Below are positions 24,422 through 34,740 of a DNA stretch of 64,000 nucleotides, one piece after another. Below the pieces are notes generated by a model that had not been told where the DNA came from, did not search any database, and was given only the letters and a program-made list of their open reading frames with translations. Position numbers and translations under genes: made by a program. Position 1 is the first letter of the stretch, and each line of letters starts with the position of its first letter. Source of the DNA: an uncultured Eubacteriales bacterium (GTDB lineage Bacteria; Bacillota; Clostridia; Christensenellales; CAG-138); NCBI GenBank assembly GCA_900540495.1, contig UQGA01000005.1:1-64000 (forward strand). The letters are read 5' to 3'.

Positions 24422-25045
24422 GGCGCGCTCACATCCCTTCGGCAGCACCCGCGTCGAACGGCGGGCCCGCTGCAAAATGGCGATACAAATGAGCATAATC
24501 AAAATTCCTGGCGCTGTCAAGGTCGCCGCCCGGGACAGTCCGCGCCGCCTGTCGCCTGCGGTTTTGCCCAAGCCACCCGTGCGGGGCATGGCGCGCCCCT
24601 TGGCGCCTGTATCCTCCCGAGCGGAAGCGCCGTTCCGGCCAACCGTCCCCGGCGGCATTTTGTCCTTCCACGGCCGCATCGCGCTCCCGAAGGGGAGGTC
24701 CTGTCTCAAGGGCTGCCCCCTCCCGTCGGGATCGTCGCGCTCCCGTGGTGGACGTCCGGCTACTTCCCCGCTCGTTTGCGACATACGCCCCGGTGAAAGC
24801 CGGGATCGAAACGAGTATGGGCCGAACGGCAGACGTCCGGGGACGCCGTTCCGGTCGCGCGCGCCGCTGCCCCGCTTTCCGGTCGCCGTTTTCCCAGTAC
24901 AATCGTTGCGACCTCGATCCTTCGCGTCGCAGCCCGCTTTCCGGTCGCCGTTTTTCCAGTACAATCGTTGCGACCTCGATCCTTCGCGCCGCAGCCCGCT
25001 TTCCGGTCGCCGTTTTTCCTGCGTTCCGGCCGTCGTTTCGGCGGA
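24422..25045. other. Gene-free GC-rich gap before the biotin operon
   Basis: About 620 bases between the start of the hemolysin III gene and the BirA box. Open frames on both strands here have no ribosome site and translate to Arg-rich, repetitive peptides, so I call no gene. The right half contains the 62-bp tandem repeat. The left half has similar short blocks, such as TCGCGCTCCCG at two places about 60 bases apart. Confidence 0.6.
24871..25019 (+). repeat. 62-bp tandem repeat, 2.4 copies
   Basis: Units start at 24871, 24933 and 24995 with CCCGCTTTCCGGTCGCCG. The first two full copies differ by only a few bases and the third is cut after the TTTTTCC stretch. Each full unit contains CCAGTACAATCGTTGCGACC. 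There are no spacers of variable sequence, so this is not a CRISPR array. It ends 26 bases before the BirA box. Confidence 0.9.
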
Positions 25046-25077
25046 TTGTCAACCATATTATTGTATTTGGTTGACGT
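25046..25077. promoter_or_regulatory. BirA box (biotin repressor operator)
   Basis: TTGTCAACC, 14 bases, GGTTGACGT: an inverted repeat matching the Gram-positive BirA site as I know it (TTGTAAACC, 14-16 bases, GGTTTACAA) with the expected spacing. The right arm overlaps the -35 box of the following promoter, so bound holo-BirA would shut off birA-bioY when biotin is plentiful. Confidence 0.8.
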
Positions 25078-25100
25078 TTGCCCGGTCGCCATGCTACAAT
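25071..25100 (+). promoter_or_regulatory. Promoter of birA-bioY
   Basis: TTGACG (25071-25076), 18-base spacer, TACAAT (25095-25100). The start site would be near 25107, leaving an unusually long ~270-base leader before birA. Confidence 0.8.
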
Positions 25101-25106
25101 AGTAAA

Positions 25107-25380
25107 AACATCCTTTGCGAATGGACCGGATTTCCCCGCACGCCGCAGAAACATGGCGGGGGCTGCCAGGCGCACCGGCCCGGACAGGGTGGGCATGACG
25201 CGGCGGACATGGTCTCGCCGGGCGCAAAACCGCCGGCGGCGATTCGTTCACGCGCGGAAGCGCAAAGCCGTCAGGCGCCACGTGCGGGCAAAAGCTGCGT
25301 GAACGCGCCAAAACGTCATACGGCCGCCTGCGCGTGCGGGCGGCCGGCGGAAGGGTACGGGACCGGAAGGAGGAAAAGCG
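25107..25380 (+). other. Long untranslated leader of birA-bioY
   Basis: Between the inferred start site and the birA ATG there is no convincing reading frame. The leader contains an inverted pair, CGTTCACGC (near 25242) with GCGTGAACG (near 25299), and a GCCGCC-type stem around 25225. It ends in GGAAGGAGG before the ATG. I do not recognise a riboswitch class. Confidence 0.5.
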
Positions 25381-26370
25381 ATGGAACCGGAACGAAGCAA
25401 CGTGCGCGATGCGGTGCTGCGGGCATTGGAACAGCACCGGGGCGCATACGTCTCCGGCGCGGCGCTCGCAGCGCGGCTGTCGGTCAGCCGCAGCGCGGTA
25501 TGGAAAGCAATCGGCGCGCTGCGACAGGCCGGCTATGCGATTGAAGCAAGATCCAACTGCGGCTACGCGCTCTCCAGCGAATGCCGGCTGCTGTCGGCGC
25601 CGAGCATCGAGCAACATCTGCGCACGCCGGGGATGCGCGTGCGCATGTGCGGCGAGGTGGACTCCACCAATACGCTGGCGCGGCAGGCGGCGGAGGCGGG
25701 CGAGGCCGAGGGCTTGCTGATCGTTGCCACGGCGCAGACGGCCGGCCGCGGCAGGCGTGGGCGCCGTTTCTTTTCGCCGCCGGGCGGCGGTCTGTACATG
25801 AGCGCTCTGCTCCGGCCGCGCCTGTCGGCGCAGGATGCGGCGTTGATGACCTCGCTGGCCGCCGTGTCGGTGGCGGAGGCCGTTGAGGCCGTCTGCGACC
25901 GCCCGGCCGGTATCAAGTGGGTCAACGACGTGTATCTGGATGGGAAAAAGGTCTCCGGCATCCTGACTGAAGCGGCCCTTGACTGCGAATCGGGCGCGTT
26001 GTCGTACGCAATCGTAGGCATCGGCGTCAATCTGGCGCCGCCTGCGGGCGGGTTCCCGGTCGAGCTCCGGGACGTTGCCGGCGCGCTGTTCGATGCTCCG
26101 CCGCCGGGCGATGCGATGGGACGGTTTGCGGCGGACGTATGGAACCGGTTTTTCGAAGCGTATCGCCGCCTGCCGGATACCGGCTTTCTGGACGGATACC
26201 GGCGTCGCTCGTTCCTCGTCGGGCGCGAAATCGAGGTGCTGCGCCAGGCTGGCCCGCAACCGGCGCGCGCGCTTTCCATCGACGACCACGCAGGTCTCGT
26301 CGTACAATACGCCGACGGCACGCGGGAGACGCTCTCCTCCGGCGAGGTAAGCGTGCGGGGTTTGCAGTGA
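25381..26370 (+). CDS. birA: Bifunctional biotin ligase / biotin operon repressor
   Basis: A 329-residue protein joining an N-terminal winged helix (residues 8-62, ALAARLSVSRSAVWKAIGALRQ) with the biotin-protein ligase domain (from about 85: STNTLARQ, GRGRRGRRF for biotinyl-AMP binding, KWVNDVYLDGKKVSGIL) and a small C-terminal SH3-like domain. It attaches biotin to carboxylase carrier proteins and, as a dimer, should bind the BirA box found in its own promoter. Its TGA stop overlaps the GTG start of bioY. Confidence 0.96.
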   Translation: MEPERSNVRDAVLRALEQHRGAYVSGAALAARLSVSRSAVWKAIGALRQAGYAIEARSNCGYALSSECRLLSAPSIEQHLRTPGMRVRMCGEVDSTNTLARQAAEAGEAEGLLIVATAQTAGRGRRGRRFFSPPGGGLYMSALLRPRLSAQDAALMTSLAAVSVAEAVEAVCDRPAGIKWVNDVYLDGKKVSGILTEAALDCESGALSYAIVGIGVNLAPPAGGFPVELRDVAGALFDAPPPGDAMGRFAADVWNRFFEAYRRLPDTGFLDGYRRRSFLVGREIEVLRQAGPQPARALSIDDHAGLVVQYADGTRETLSSGEVSVRGLQ

Positions 26371-26936
26371 ACGCCCGTCCGGATCGGTCGCCCCATGGCG
26401 GGGCCGACGGCCTGCGCGACGGCTCCGCCGCGCTGCTGCGCGCGGCGCTCTGTACGGCGCTCATGGCGGCGCTCTCGCAGATCGCCGTGCCCATGCCGAC
26501 CGGCGTGCCGGTGACGTTGCAAACCTTCGCGTTCGCGCTGGCGGGCTATTGCCAGCGGCCCCGCTTTGCGCTGCTCAGCGCCGCCGCATACCTGTTGCTC
26601 GGCCTGGCCGGCGCGCCGGTCTATGCCGGGTTCGGCGCCGGCGTGGGGACGCTGGCCGGGCCCACCGGCGGCTTTCTGGTCGGATTTGTACCCATGTGCG
26701 CGCTGTTTGCGCTGGCAGCGGCGCGCCCCGGGCGGTTGCGCTGCGTACTGCTCTCGCTTTCGGCCATCGCCGCCTGCCATGCGCTTGGCACGGCCTGGTT
26801 TTGCGTGGTCGGACACATGGGGCCGGGCGCCGCGTTCCTCGCGGTCAGCGCCCCATATCTCATAAAGGATGCTGCCAGCGCTGCGGGCGCATGGCTGCTC
26901 TGCCGCGCGCTGCGGCGTGCGCGCGTCATCCGGTGA
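26367..26936 (+). CDS. bioY: Biotin transporter substrate-binding component BioY
   Basis: The membrane S-component of the ECF-type biotin importer, 189 residues with about six hydrophobic helices. Family signatures are the QIAVPMPTGVPVTLQTFAF segment after the first helix, LLGLAGAPVYAGFGAG, and GPTGGFLVGF. GTG at 26367 overlaps the birA stop (GTGA), so the genes are translationally coupled and share biotin control. No biotin synthesis genes are nearby, which suggests uptake rather than synthesis. The energising EcfA/T genes are not in the window. Confidence 0.95.
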   Translation: MNARPDRSPHGGADGLRDGSAALLRAALCTALMAALSQIAVPMPTGVPVTLQTFAFALAGYCQRPRFALLSAAAYLLLGLAGAPVYAGFGAGVGTLAGPTGGFLVGFVPMCALFALAAARPGRLRCVLLSLSAIAACHALGTAWFCVVGHMGPGAAFLAVSAPYLIKDAASAAGAWLLCRALRRARVIR

Positions 26937-26976
26937 AGGGGCTGCCAAAGGGGACGCGCCTTGTTTTTTCTTTCCC

Positions 26977-27004
26977 GTTCTTTTCTTTCCGGAAAGAAAA
27001 GAAC
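26977..27004. terminator. 28-bp perfect palindrome after bioY
   Basis: A perfect inverted repeat centred on the CCGG at 26989-26992, arms of T/C-rich (TTCTTTTCTTTCC) and A/G-rich sequence. It forms a long loopless hairpin flanked by further A/G- and T/C-rich strings (26961-27025). It may end bioY transcription, or be a small dispersed repeat. Confidence 0.6.
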
Positions 27005-27152
27005 CAAAAGAAAGTCCACGGAGGAAAGAAGGAGCGGGCGCGCACGCCCGCTTCCCCTGTCTTTCCGGCACGATTCCCCGCTTCCGGCGCGCCCCTTGGC
27101 CGTCCAAAGAAAAAAGACGCCCCTCCTTGAAAAAGGACGAACGTCCCGTCTG
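27005..27152. other. Gap between convergent bioY and acyltransferase-like genes
   Basis: No gene. Contains GGAGCGGGCGCGCACGCCCGCTTCC, a GC-rich stem, and short T-rich runs on the minus strand (TCCTTTTTC at about 27131) that could end the acyltransferase-like transcript. Confidence 0.4.
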
Positions 27153-27986
27153 TCAGCCGTCGGAGTTGACCAAGGCGGGCGGACCCTCGAGCAACGACGG
27201 GTCGAGCAGGTACTGGCGAAACCGACGGAAAGCGCGTGCAAAATAGCTGCCGGAACAGATGCGCTCGTCGGTCACGACGCCCATGGGCAGGCAACGCTCA
27301 AACGAAATGCCGTCGCGCGTGCGGCGCGCGACCTCGCGCATGTTGCCGAGGGCGATGAACACGCTGGAGGTGCCGAACTCGTACAGGTGGTGGAAGATAT
27401 GGTTGGTGCGGATGCTCGCCAGGTTTGTAATGACGAGGCTCGCATGGAACGGGCTCGCGTCGATCAGGCTCTTGGGCAGCAGGCCGTAGCGGTCGAGCAG
27501 TTTGAACAGCCCGGCGCCCACATTGGCCAGCCCCGGTACGCTGAGCAGCCGGCGCATGAGGTCGTCCGTGGCGTTGGTGTCGCCCGCCTGCCGGTTTTTT
27601 TCGATATATTCGTTCATTTTCCGGTGCACGGTAAAGATATCGTCGCCCGGCTCAAAGCGCATTTTGGACATGGTGCCCTCCGTCTCGCCCGGTTTGAGGA
27701 CCACCATGGCGACGGGAAACTCGTTGCGCGCATAGATGCGCTTGTTCACCACAAAACGATTGAGCAGGGGAAATTCCGCCACGGTGCGCAGGTAACCGGC
27801 CAGCACGACGCCCAGATGCGACATGGTAACGCCCTCGTTGCGCTTGCGGTTGAGATAGGCCTGCATGGCGGCGATGGGGATATCCACCTCGATCATGTTC
27901 ATCGCATCATAGCGGTGCTTCATGATATAGGGGATCAGCGTATACATCGCGTCCGCACCGCGCACGCGCTTACCGTCCTTTCGCAT
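27153..27986 (-). CDS. Acyltransferase-fold (E2 catalytic-domain-like) protein lacking catalytic residues
   Basis: A 277-residue protein matching only the catalytic core of 2-oxoacid dehydrogenase E2 / chloramphenicol acetyltransferase-like proteins, with no lipoyl or peripheral-subunit-binding domain. The usual DHRxxDG motif reads DERICSG at residues 240-246: the catalytic histidine is Glu241 and the conserved aspartate is Ser245. No E1 or E3 genes are near. So it is probably not a dehydrogenase component; a structural, binding or altered catalytic role is likely. ATG at 27986 has AGGAGAG upstream. Monocistronic, divergent from galK. Confidence 0.8.
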   Translation of the reverse strand: MRKDGKRVRGADAMYTLIPYIMKHRYDAMNMIEVDIPIAAMQAYLNRKRNEGVTMSHLGVVLAGYLRTVAEFPLLNRFVVNKRIYARNEFPVAMVVLKPGETEGTMSKMRFEPGDDIFTVHRKMNEYIEKNRQAGDTNATDDLMRRLLSVPGLANVGAGLFKLLDRYGLLPKSLIDASPFHASLVITNLASIRTNHIFHHLYEFGTSSVFIALGNMREVARRTRDGISFERCLPMGVVTDERICSGSYFARAFRRFRQYLLDPSLLEGPPALVNSDG

Positions 27987-28080
27987 GGAAGGCTCTCCTT
28001 TCCTGCGGCATAACGCCTACGGGTATTCAGTATACACGAACGACGGTCAAAACACAAAGGTTTCTTTCCTGCCGGGCGTA

Positions 28081-28089
28081 TGGTATACT
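28081..28089 (+). promoter_or_regulatory. Extended -10 promoter of galK
   Basis: TGGTATACT with TGN extension at 28081-28089 and only a weak TTTCTT (28061-28066) at the -35 position. The start codon lies 35 bases downstream. Confidence 0.6.
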
Positions 28090-28123
28090 CTGGGCAGGGC
28101 CGGCATCGCCGGCGGAGAGGGGG

Positions 28124-29452
28124 ATGCGCGTGTTGCCAACCGTGAAGGAATGGAGGGCGCTGCTCGACGGCGGCGCGCTCGACGGCGCGCTCGCGCGGCT
28201 GTATGGCGCTGCGGATACGGAGCGGCAGCGCGCGCGCTATGCGGCGCTGCTCGACCGCTTTGCCGCGCGCTTTGACGGCGCGCAAAAGGCGTTCCTCCTG
28301 TCCGCGCCCGGCCGCACGGAGTTGTGCGGCAATCATACCGACCATCAGCGCGGGCGTGTGCTCGCGGCGGCGGTGGCGGCTGACTGTGTGGCCGTTGCCG
28401 CGCCGAACGGAACGATGCGCGTTGCGCTCGAGTCGGAAGGATATGCGCCCGTCGCGCTGTCGCTTGCGCAGCTCGGCCCGGCGCCGGAGGAAAAAAACAG
28501 CCCCGCCGCGCTGCTGCGCGGCACGGCGGCCTGGCTGGCGCGCAGCGGCCCGGTGGCGGGGTTCAACGCCGTAATGTGTTCCGACGTGCCGGGCGGGGCC
28601 GGGCTCTCGTCCTCGGCTGCGTGCGGCGTGCTGTTCGGCGCCTGCCTGGCGGCGTGCGCCGGCCGTCCCGTGCCGCCCCTTGCGCTGGCACGGGCGGCGC
28701 AATCCGCGGAGAACGAATACTTCGGCAAGCCGAGCGGCCTGATGGACCAGCTGTCCAGCGCAGTGGGCGGGTTGGTGAAGATCGATTTTGCGCAGGCGCA
28801 GGCGCCGCAGGTGGAACGCCTCGATGCGGATTTTGCGCGCTGCGGCCTTGCGGTCATCCTCGTGGAGACCGGCGGAAGCCATGCCGGCCTGACGGCTTCC
28901 TATGCGGCAATCCCGCGCGACATGCGCCTTGTAGCGCATGCGCTGGGCGCGGAGGTGTTGGGCGAGGTGGACCCGGCGGCCTTTTCTGCCGCGCTGCCTG
29001 CGCTGCGCGGCCGTGTGCCGGATCTGGCGCTGCTGCGCGCGCTGCACTTTTTCGATGAAAACGCCCGTGTGGACGCCATGGCGGCGGCGCTGTGCGGCGG
29101 GGATGCGGCGCAAGTACTCGCGCTTGCGCGCGCTTCGGGCCGCTCGTCATTTGAACTGCTGCAAAACGTCTGCCCGACAGACCCGGGCGAACGGAGCCTT
29201 GCCCTCGCCCTCGCGCTCACGGACCGCTTCTTTGTCTCCGCCGGGGTCGGGGACGGTCGCTGGGCGACGCGCGTCCACGGCGGCGGCTTTGCCGGCACGA
29301 TCCAGACGCTCCTTCCCGTTGCGCAGGCGGAGGATTACTGCGCGTACATGGCGCAGACGTTCGGCCGGGGCTGCTGCCATCGCGTAAGCATCCGGCCCGT
29401 CGGCGTCACGGCGCTCGTCCCGGAACGCGCCCCCGCTCAGTGTACCCAGTAG
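28124..29452 (+). CDS. galK: Galactokinase-like GHMP kinase
   Basis: A 442-residue GHMP-superfamily kinase. It has the N-terminal substrate signature SAPGRTELCGNHTDHQRG near residue 60, the ATP-binding GGAGLSSSAACG near residue 158, and a late GDGRWATRVHGGGFAGT. In the best-studied galactokinases the first motif reads GEHTDY; here it reads GNHTDH, a variant I associate with Clostridia relatives, so the sugar may be galactose or a related aldose. The ATG follows GGAGAGGGGG. No galT or galE is adjacent. Its last 16 bases overlap the convergent GNAT gene. Confidence 0.82.
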   Translation: MRVLPTVKEWRALLDGGALDGALARLYGAADTERQRARYAALLDRFAARFDGAQKAFLLSAPGRTELCGNHTDHQRGRVLAAAVAADCVAVAAPNGTMRVALESEGYAPVALSLAQLGPAPEEKNSPAALLRGTAAWLARSGPVAGFNAVMCSDVPGGAGLSSSAACGVLFGACLAACAGRPVPPLALARAAQSAENEYFGKPSGLMDQLSSAVGGLVKIDFAQAQAPQVERLDADFARCGLAVILVETGGSHAGLTASYAAIPRDMRLVAHALGAEVLGEVDPAAFSAALPALRGRVPDLALLRALHFFDENARVDAMAAALCGGDAAQVLALARASGRSSFELLQNVCPTDPGERSLALALALTDRFFVSAGVGDGRWATRVHGGGFAGTIQTLLPVAQAEDYCAYMAQTFGRGCCHRVSIRPVGVTALVPERAPAQCTQ

Positions 29453-30126
29453 CTCCGCATGTCCTCCCGTACCGTGAAGCCGAGCTTTTTCTGAAGCGCG
29501 AGCGAGGCGGCGTTGTCGGAAAAGATATCCGCATAGGGCGTATCGCCCGCCGCAAGGCAGCGCGCGACGGCGCGCGCCTCCAGCTCCTCCGCAAACCCCT
29601 GCCGCCGGAAGGCGGGAAACACGAACAGCATGCCCAGGCTTCCCTCGAGATGGCGGCCGACAAAGCCGGCCATCTCGTTTTTCCAGTATCCGCACAACAG
29701 GTCGCCCCGCGCCCGGACCGCCGCGAGCTCCCCGTCGGAGGCCAGCGCATAGTTCTCCCGAATCAGCCGCATGGCCGCCACATCCGGCGGCCGGATCTCC
29801 AGCCGCTGCGGGACGGCCGGCGGCGTGCGCCGCTCATACACGACAAAATGGCAGTCGCCATACCCCGCAAGGGAAAACCGCGTCCGGGCGTATTCCGCCA
29901 CGGTGCGGTCGTTGGTCGTGAGCAGCGCGCAGGCGGCTACGCCGTCAAGCGCGCGCCGCGCATCCGCCGCATCGACGGTATAGAGCATCAGCGCATCCGG
30001 CCGGTAGCGCAGCAGCACGCTGCCCCCGCTGCCGTAGAGCACCGTGCCGACCCCGCGCCGGAGCGGTTCGCGGACAAACGTCGCGCCGACGGCCGAGAGC
30101 AGCGGCGCATAGACCGGCCCGCTCAT
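29437..30126 (-). CDS. GNAT-family acetyltransferase
   Basis: A 229-residue protein. The C-terminal half (about 120-229) is a GNAT domain with MLFVFPAFRRQGFAEELEARAVARCLAAG as the acetyl-CoA-binding segment and a final NAASLALQKKLGFTVREDM typical of the fold. The N-terminal half may be a second, degenerate GNAT-like domain. ATG at 30126 overlaps the stop of the MalY-like gene by four bases, so the two are co-expressed. Substrate unknown. Confidence 0.8.
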   Translation of the reverse strand: MSGPVYAPLLSAVGATFVREPLRRGVGTVLYGSGGSVLLRYRPDALMLYTVDAADARRALDGVAACALLTTNDRTVAEYARTRFSLAGYGDCHFVVYERRTPPAVPQRLEIRPPDVAAMRLIRENYALASDGELAAVRARGDLLCGYWKNEMAGFVGRHLEGSLGMLFVFPAFRRQGFAEELEARAVARCLAAGDTPYADIFSDNAASLALQKKLGFTVREDMRSYWVH

Positions 30127-31286
30127 GCAAGCGCATGCACGAGGCGTCCGAGCGCATCGCGCAGCACGCTGCGCGGGCAGGCGATGTTGATGCGCATGCA
30201 CCCGTCCGCGTTATCCGCAAAATCCGATGCATACTCCACGCACAGCCCGGCGGCCTCCATGCGCGCGCGCAGAGCCGCCTCGTCCAGGCCGGTAAAGGAG
30301 GCGTCGAACCACATCAGATACGTGCCCTCGGGCGCGGCGTAACGCGCGCCGGGCAGCCGCTGCGCCAGCGTCCGCTCCGCCAGGCGGAAATTCTCATCCA
30401 GATAGGCGCGCAACTGCTCCAACCAGTCCTCGCACTCGTCGTAGGCGGCGATCACCGCGTCGATGGCCAGCGGCGTGGGATGCCCGCAGCAGGCCGTGCG
30501 CCGCCATTCGTCGCGGATGGCCGGGTCCGGGAGAAACAGGTTGGCAAGCTGGTTGCCCGCCATGTTGAAGGTCTTGCTCGGGGCCGTACAGGTGATCAGC
30601 CGCTTCTCCAGCGGGAAGAGCATCTGCAACGGGATGTGGCGCACGCCGATGCGCGTCAAGTCGGCGTGGATTTCATCGCTCACGACGAACACGCCGTTTG
30701 AAAAGCAGATCTCGCCGATACGCCGCAGCTCCGCTTCCGTCCAAACGCGGCCGGTCGGATTGTGCGGGCTGCAAAGCAGCAGCAACGTGACGTCGGGCGC
30801 CGCCGCAAGGCGCTCAAGCGCCTCAAAATCCACGGTATACCGCCCGCCGTCCTTCCGCAGGCGGCAGAACACCGGCCGTCGCCCCTGCTCCGCCGCGGCG
30901 GTCAGGAACGGCCGATAGGTCGGCGTGAACATCAGCACGCCGTCGCCCGGCTTTGTCAGCCGCGCGACGCTCTGCTCCACGGCGGTGACGATGCCGCTGC
31001 TGGTCACCAACTGCGCAGGGTCCGCCCGCCAGCCGAAGCGGCGCTCCATCCAGCCGGCGACCGCACGGCCATAGGCCGGGTCCAGGATCGCGCTGTAGCC
31101 GAGGATGCGCCGCTCGAGCCGCCTCCGCATGGCGTCGAGAACCGGCGGCGGACAGGCAAAATCCATATCCGCAATCCACATGGGGATCGTATCCGCCGGC
31201 AGGCCGGGACGCCCCTCTCGAAACGCCTCAAACTTGATGGAATTGGTGCCGGCGCGGTCGATGATCTCGTCAAAATCGCAGTGCAT
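30123..31286 (-). CDS. MalY/PatB-type PLP C-S lyase (cystathionine beta-lyase-like)
   Basis: A 387-residue fold-type I PLP enzyme. It starts with the family's DFDEIIDRAGTNSIKF, has MWIADMDF near residue 37, CSPHNPTGRVW near residue 172, and the PLP lysine in TAPSKTFNMAG near residue 234. Relatives cleave cystathionine or aminotransfer, and in E. coli MalY also affects maltose regulation. It is first in a two-gene operon with the GNAT gene, with a promoter whose -35 box is shared with the divergent gene. Confidence 0.9.
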   Translation of the reverse strand: MHCDFDEIIDRAGTNSIKFEAFREGRPGLPADTIPMWIADMDFACPPPVLDAMRRRLERRILGYSAILDPAYGRAVAGWMERRFGWRADPAQLVTSSGIVTAVEQSVARLTKPGDGVLMFTPTYRPFLTAAAEQGRRPVFCRLRKDGGRYTVDFEALERLAAAPDVTLLLLCSPHNPTGRVWTEAELRRIGEICFSNGVFVVSDEIHADLTRIGVRHIPLQMLFPLEKRLITCTAPSKTFNMAGNQLANLFLPDPAIRDEWRRTACCGHPTPLAIDAVIAAYDECEDWLEQLRAYLDENFRLAERTLAQRLPGARYAAPEGTYLMWFDASFTGLDEAALRARMEAAGLCVEYASDFADNADGCMRINIACPRSVLRDALGRLVHALA

Positions 31287-31338
31287 AGCGTCCCCTTTCG
31301 TGCGTCATGCTATGGGCGGAAGCTCTCTGGCCCCCTTT

Positions 31339-31367
31339 ACCATAGCGCAATTTTGTCCTTTTTGCAA
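31339..31367 (-). promoter_or_regulatory. Promoter of the MalY-like gene
   Basis: Minus-strand TTGCAA (31362-31367), 17-base spacer, TATGGT (31339-31344), ~50 bases upstream of the gene at 31286. TTGCAA is its own reverse complement and also forms the -35 box of the divergent promoter. Confidence 0.7.
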
Positions 31368-31390
31368 AATTGATGTTACTGTTATATAAT
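31362..31390 (+). promoter_or_regulatory. Upstream promoter of the RHH-clpB operon
   Basis: TTGCAA (31362-31367), 17-base spacer, TATAAT (31385-31390). The -35 box is shared with the minus-strand promoter. Confidence 0.8.
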
Positions 31391-31395
31391 TTCGC

Positions 31396-31423
31396 TTGCA
31401 AATTATGCTCCATATGCTAAAAT
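31396..31423 (+). promoter_or_regulatory. Second promoter of the RHH-clpB operon
   Basis: TTGCAA (31396-31401), 16-base spacer, TAAAAT (31418-31423), only 28 bases before the start codon at 31451. It repeats the TTGCAA box 34 bases downstream of the first. Confidence 0.65.
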
Positions 31424-31450
31424 ATTGGCAGGAAGCGAGGGGAGAACGGC

Positions 31451-32101
31451 ATGAACAAGAGCGTGTACTCGCTGGTGTTGCTCGACGATGTGGTGGAGCA
31501 GATCGACCGCGTGGCCTATGAAATGAACACCAGCCGGTCCAACATGATCAACCAGATCCTGGCGGAGTACGTATCCTATACGACGCCGGAGAAGCGCATG
31601 CGCGAGATCTTTTCCGCCGTGGAGCAGCAGCTCGCCGGGAGCAATACGTTCCAGGTGCTGCTGCAGCCGTCGGAATCGATGTTCTCGTTCCGCAGCGCGC
31701 TTGCATACAAGTACAACCCGACGATCCGGTACAGCGTGGAGCTGTACCGCAACCGCAAGCCGTTGCTGGGCGAGCTGCGCGTCTCGCTGCGCAGCCAGAA
31801 CAGCACGCTGCTGCTGTATCTGCTGCAGTTCTTCAAGCTCTGGGTGCGCGTGGAGGAGGCATATCTCGGGCGCACCGAAAGCACCGTGGAGGACGGGCGA
31901 TTCCTGCGCACGCTCGTGTTGCGCGGCGGCACGGGCGATGCGGACAACGAGGCCGTCGGCGAAGCGATCGCCGCGTACATCGACCTGTTCGACCGCTCGC
32001 TCAAGACCTATTTTGCAAACCTGGACGACCCGCAACGCGCCGTGACACTCATCCGGCGGCTGTACGCCGAATACCTCGGCGGTCGGCGGTTCGTCGTTTG
32101 A
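31451..32101 (+). CDS. Putative ribbon-helix-helix protein upstream of clpB
   Basis: A 216-residue protein. Its first 50 residues (VYSLVLLDDVVEQIDRVAYEMNTSRSNMINQILAEYV) have the strand-helix-helix pattern of CopG/Arc-type DNA-binding domains, with NTSRSNMINQIL as the turn between helices. Residues 60-216 form a larger domain I do not recognise, rich in Arg and aromatic residues (RYSVELYRNRKPLLGELRVSLR). The stop lies 24 bases before clpB, so they share an mRNA. A regulator or cofactor of the chaperone operon is plausible but unproven. Confidence 0.65.
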   Translation: MNKSVYSLVLLDDVVEQIDRVAYEMNTSRSNMINQILAEYVSYTTPEKRMREIFSAVEQQLAGSNTFQVLLQPSESMFSFRSALAYKYNPTIRYSVELYRNRKPLLGELRVSLRSQNSTLLLYLLQFFKLWVRVEEAYLGRTESTVEDGRFLRTLVLRGGTGDADNEAVGEAIAAYIDLFDRSLKTYFANLDDPQRAVTLIRRLYAEYLGGRRFVV

Positions 32102-32125
32102 CGCAACACAAGGGGGTTGGAGACC

Positions 32126-34717
<2,592 letters not shown>

Positions 34718-34740
34718 GCGCGCCTGCAGGCGCGCTGCGA

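Noticed and set aside
24422..24964. N-terminal extension of the hemolysin III protein
   Set aside because: The extra ~180 residues are repeat translation rich in Gly/Arg; the family begins near the ATG at 24421.
24871..25019. CRISPR array
   Set aside because: Units are contiguous 62-bp tandem copies without unique spacers, and no cas gene is in the window.
25107..25380. Riboswitch in the birA leader
   Set aside because: Some inverted repeats are present but no known aptamer core could be recognised; biotin control is already explained by the BirA box.
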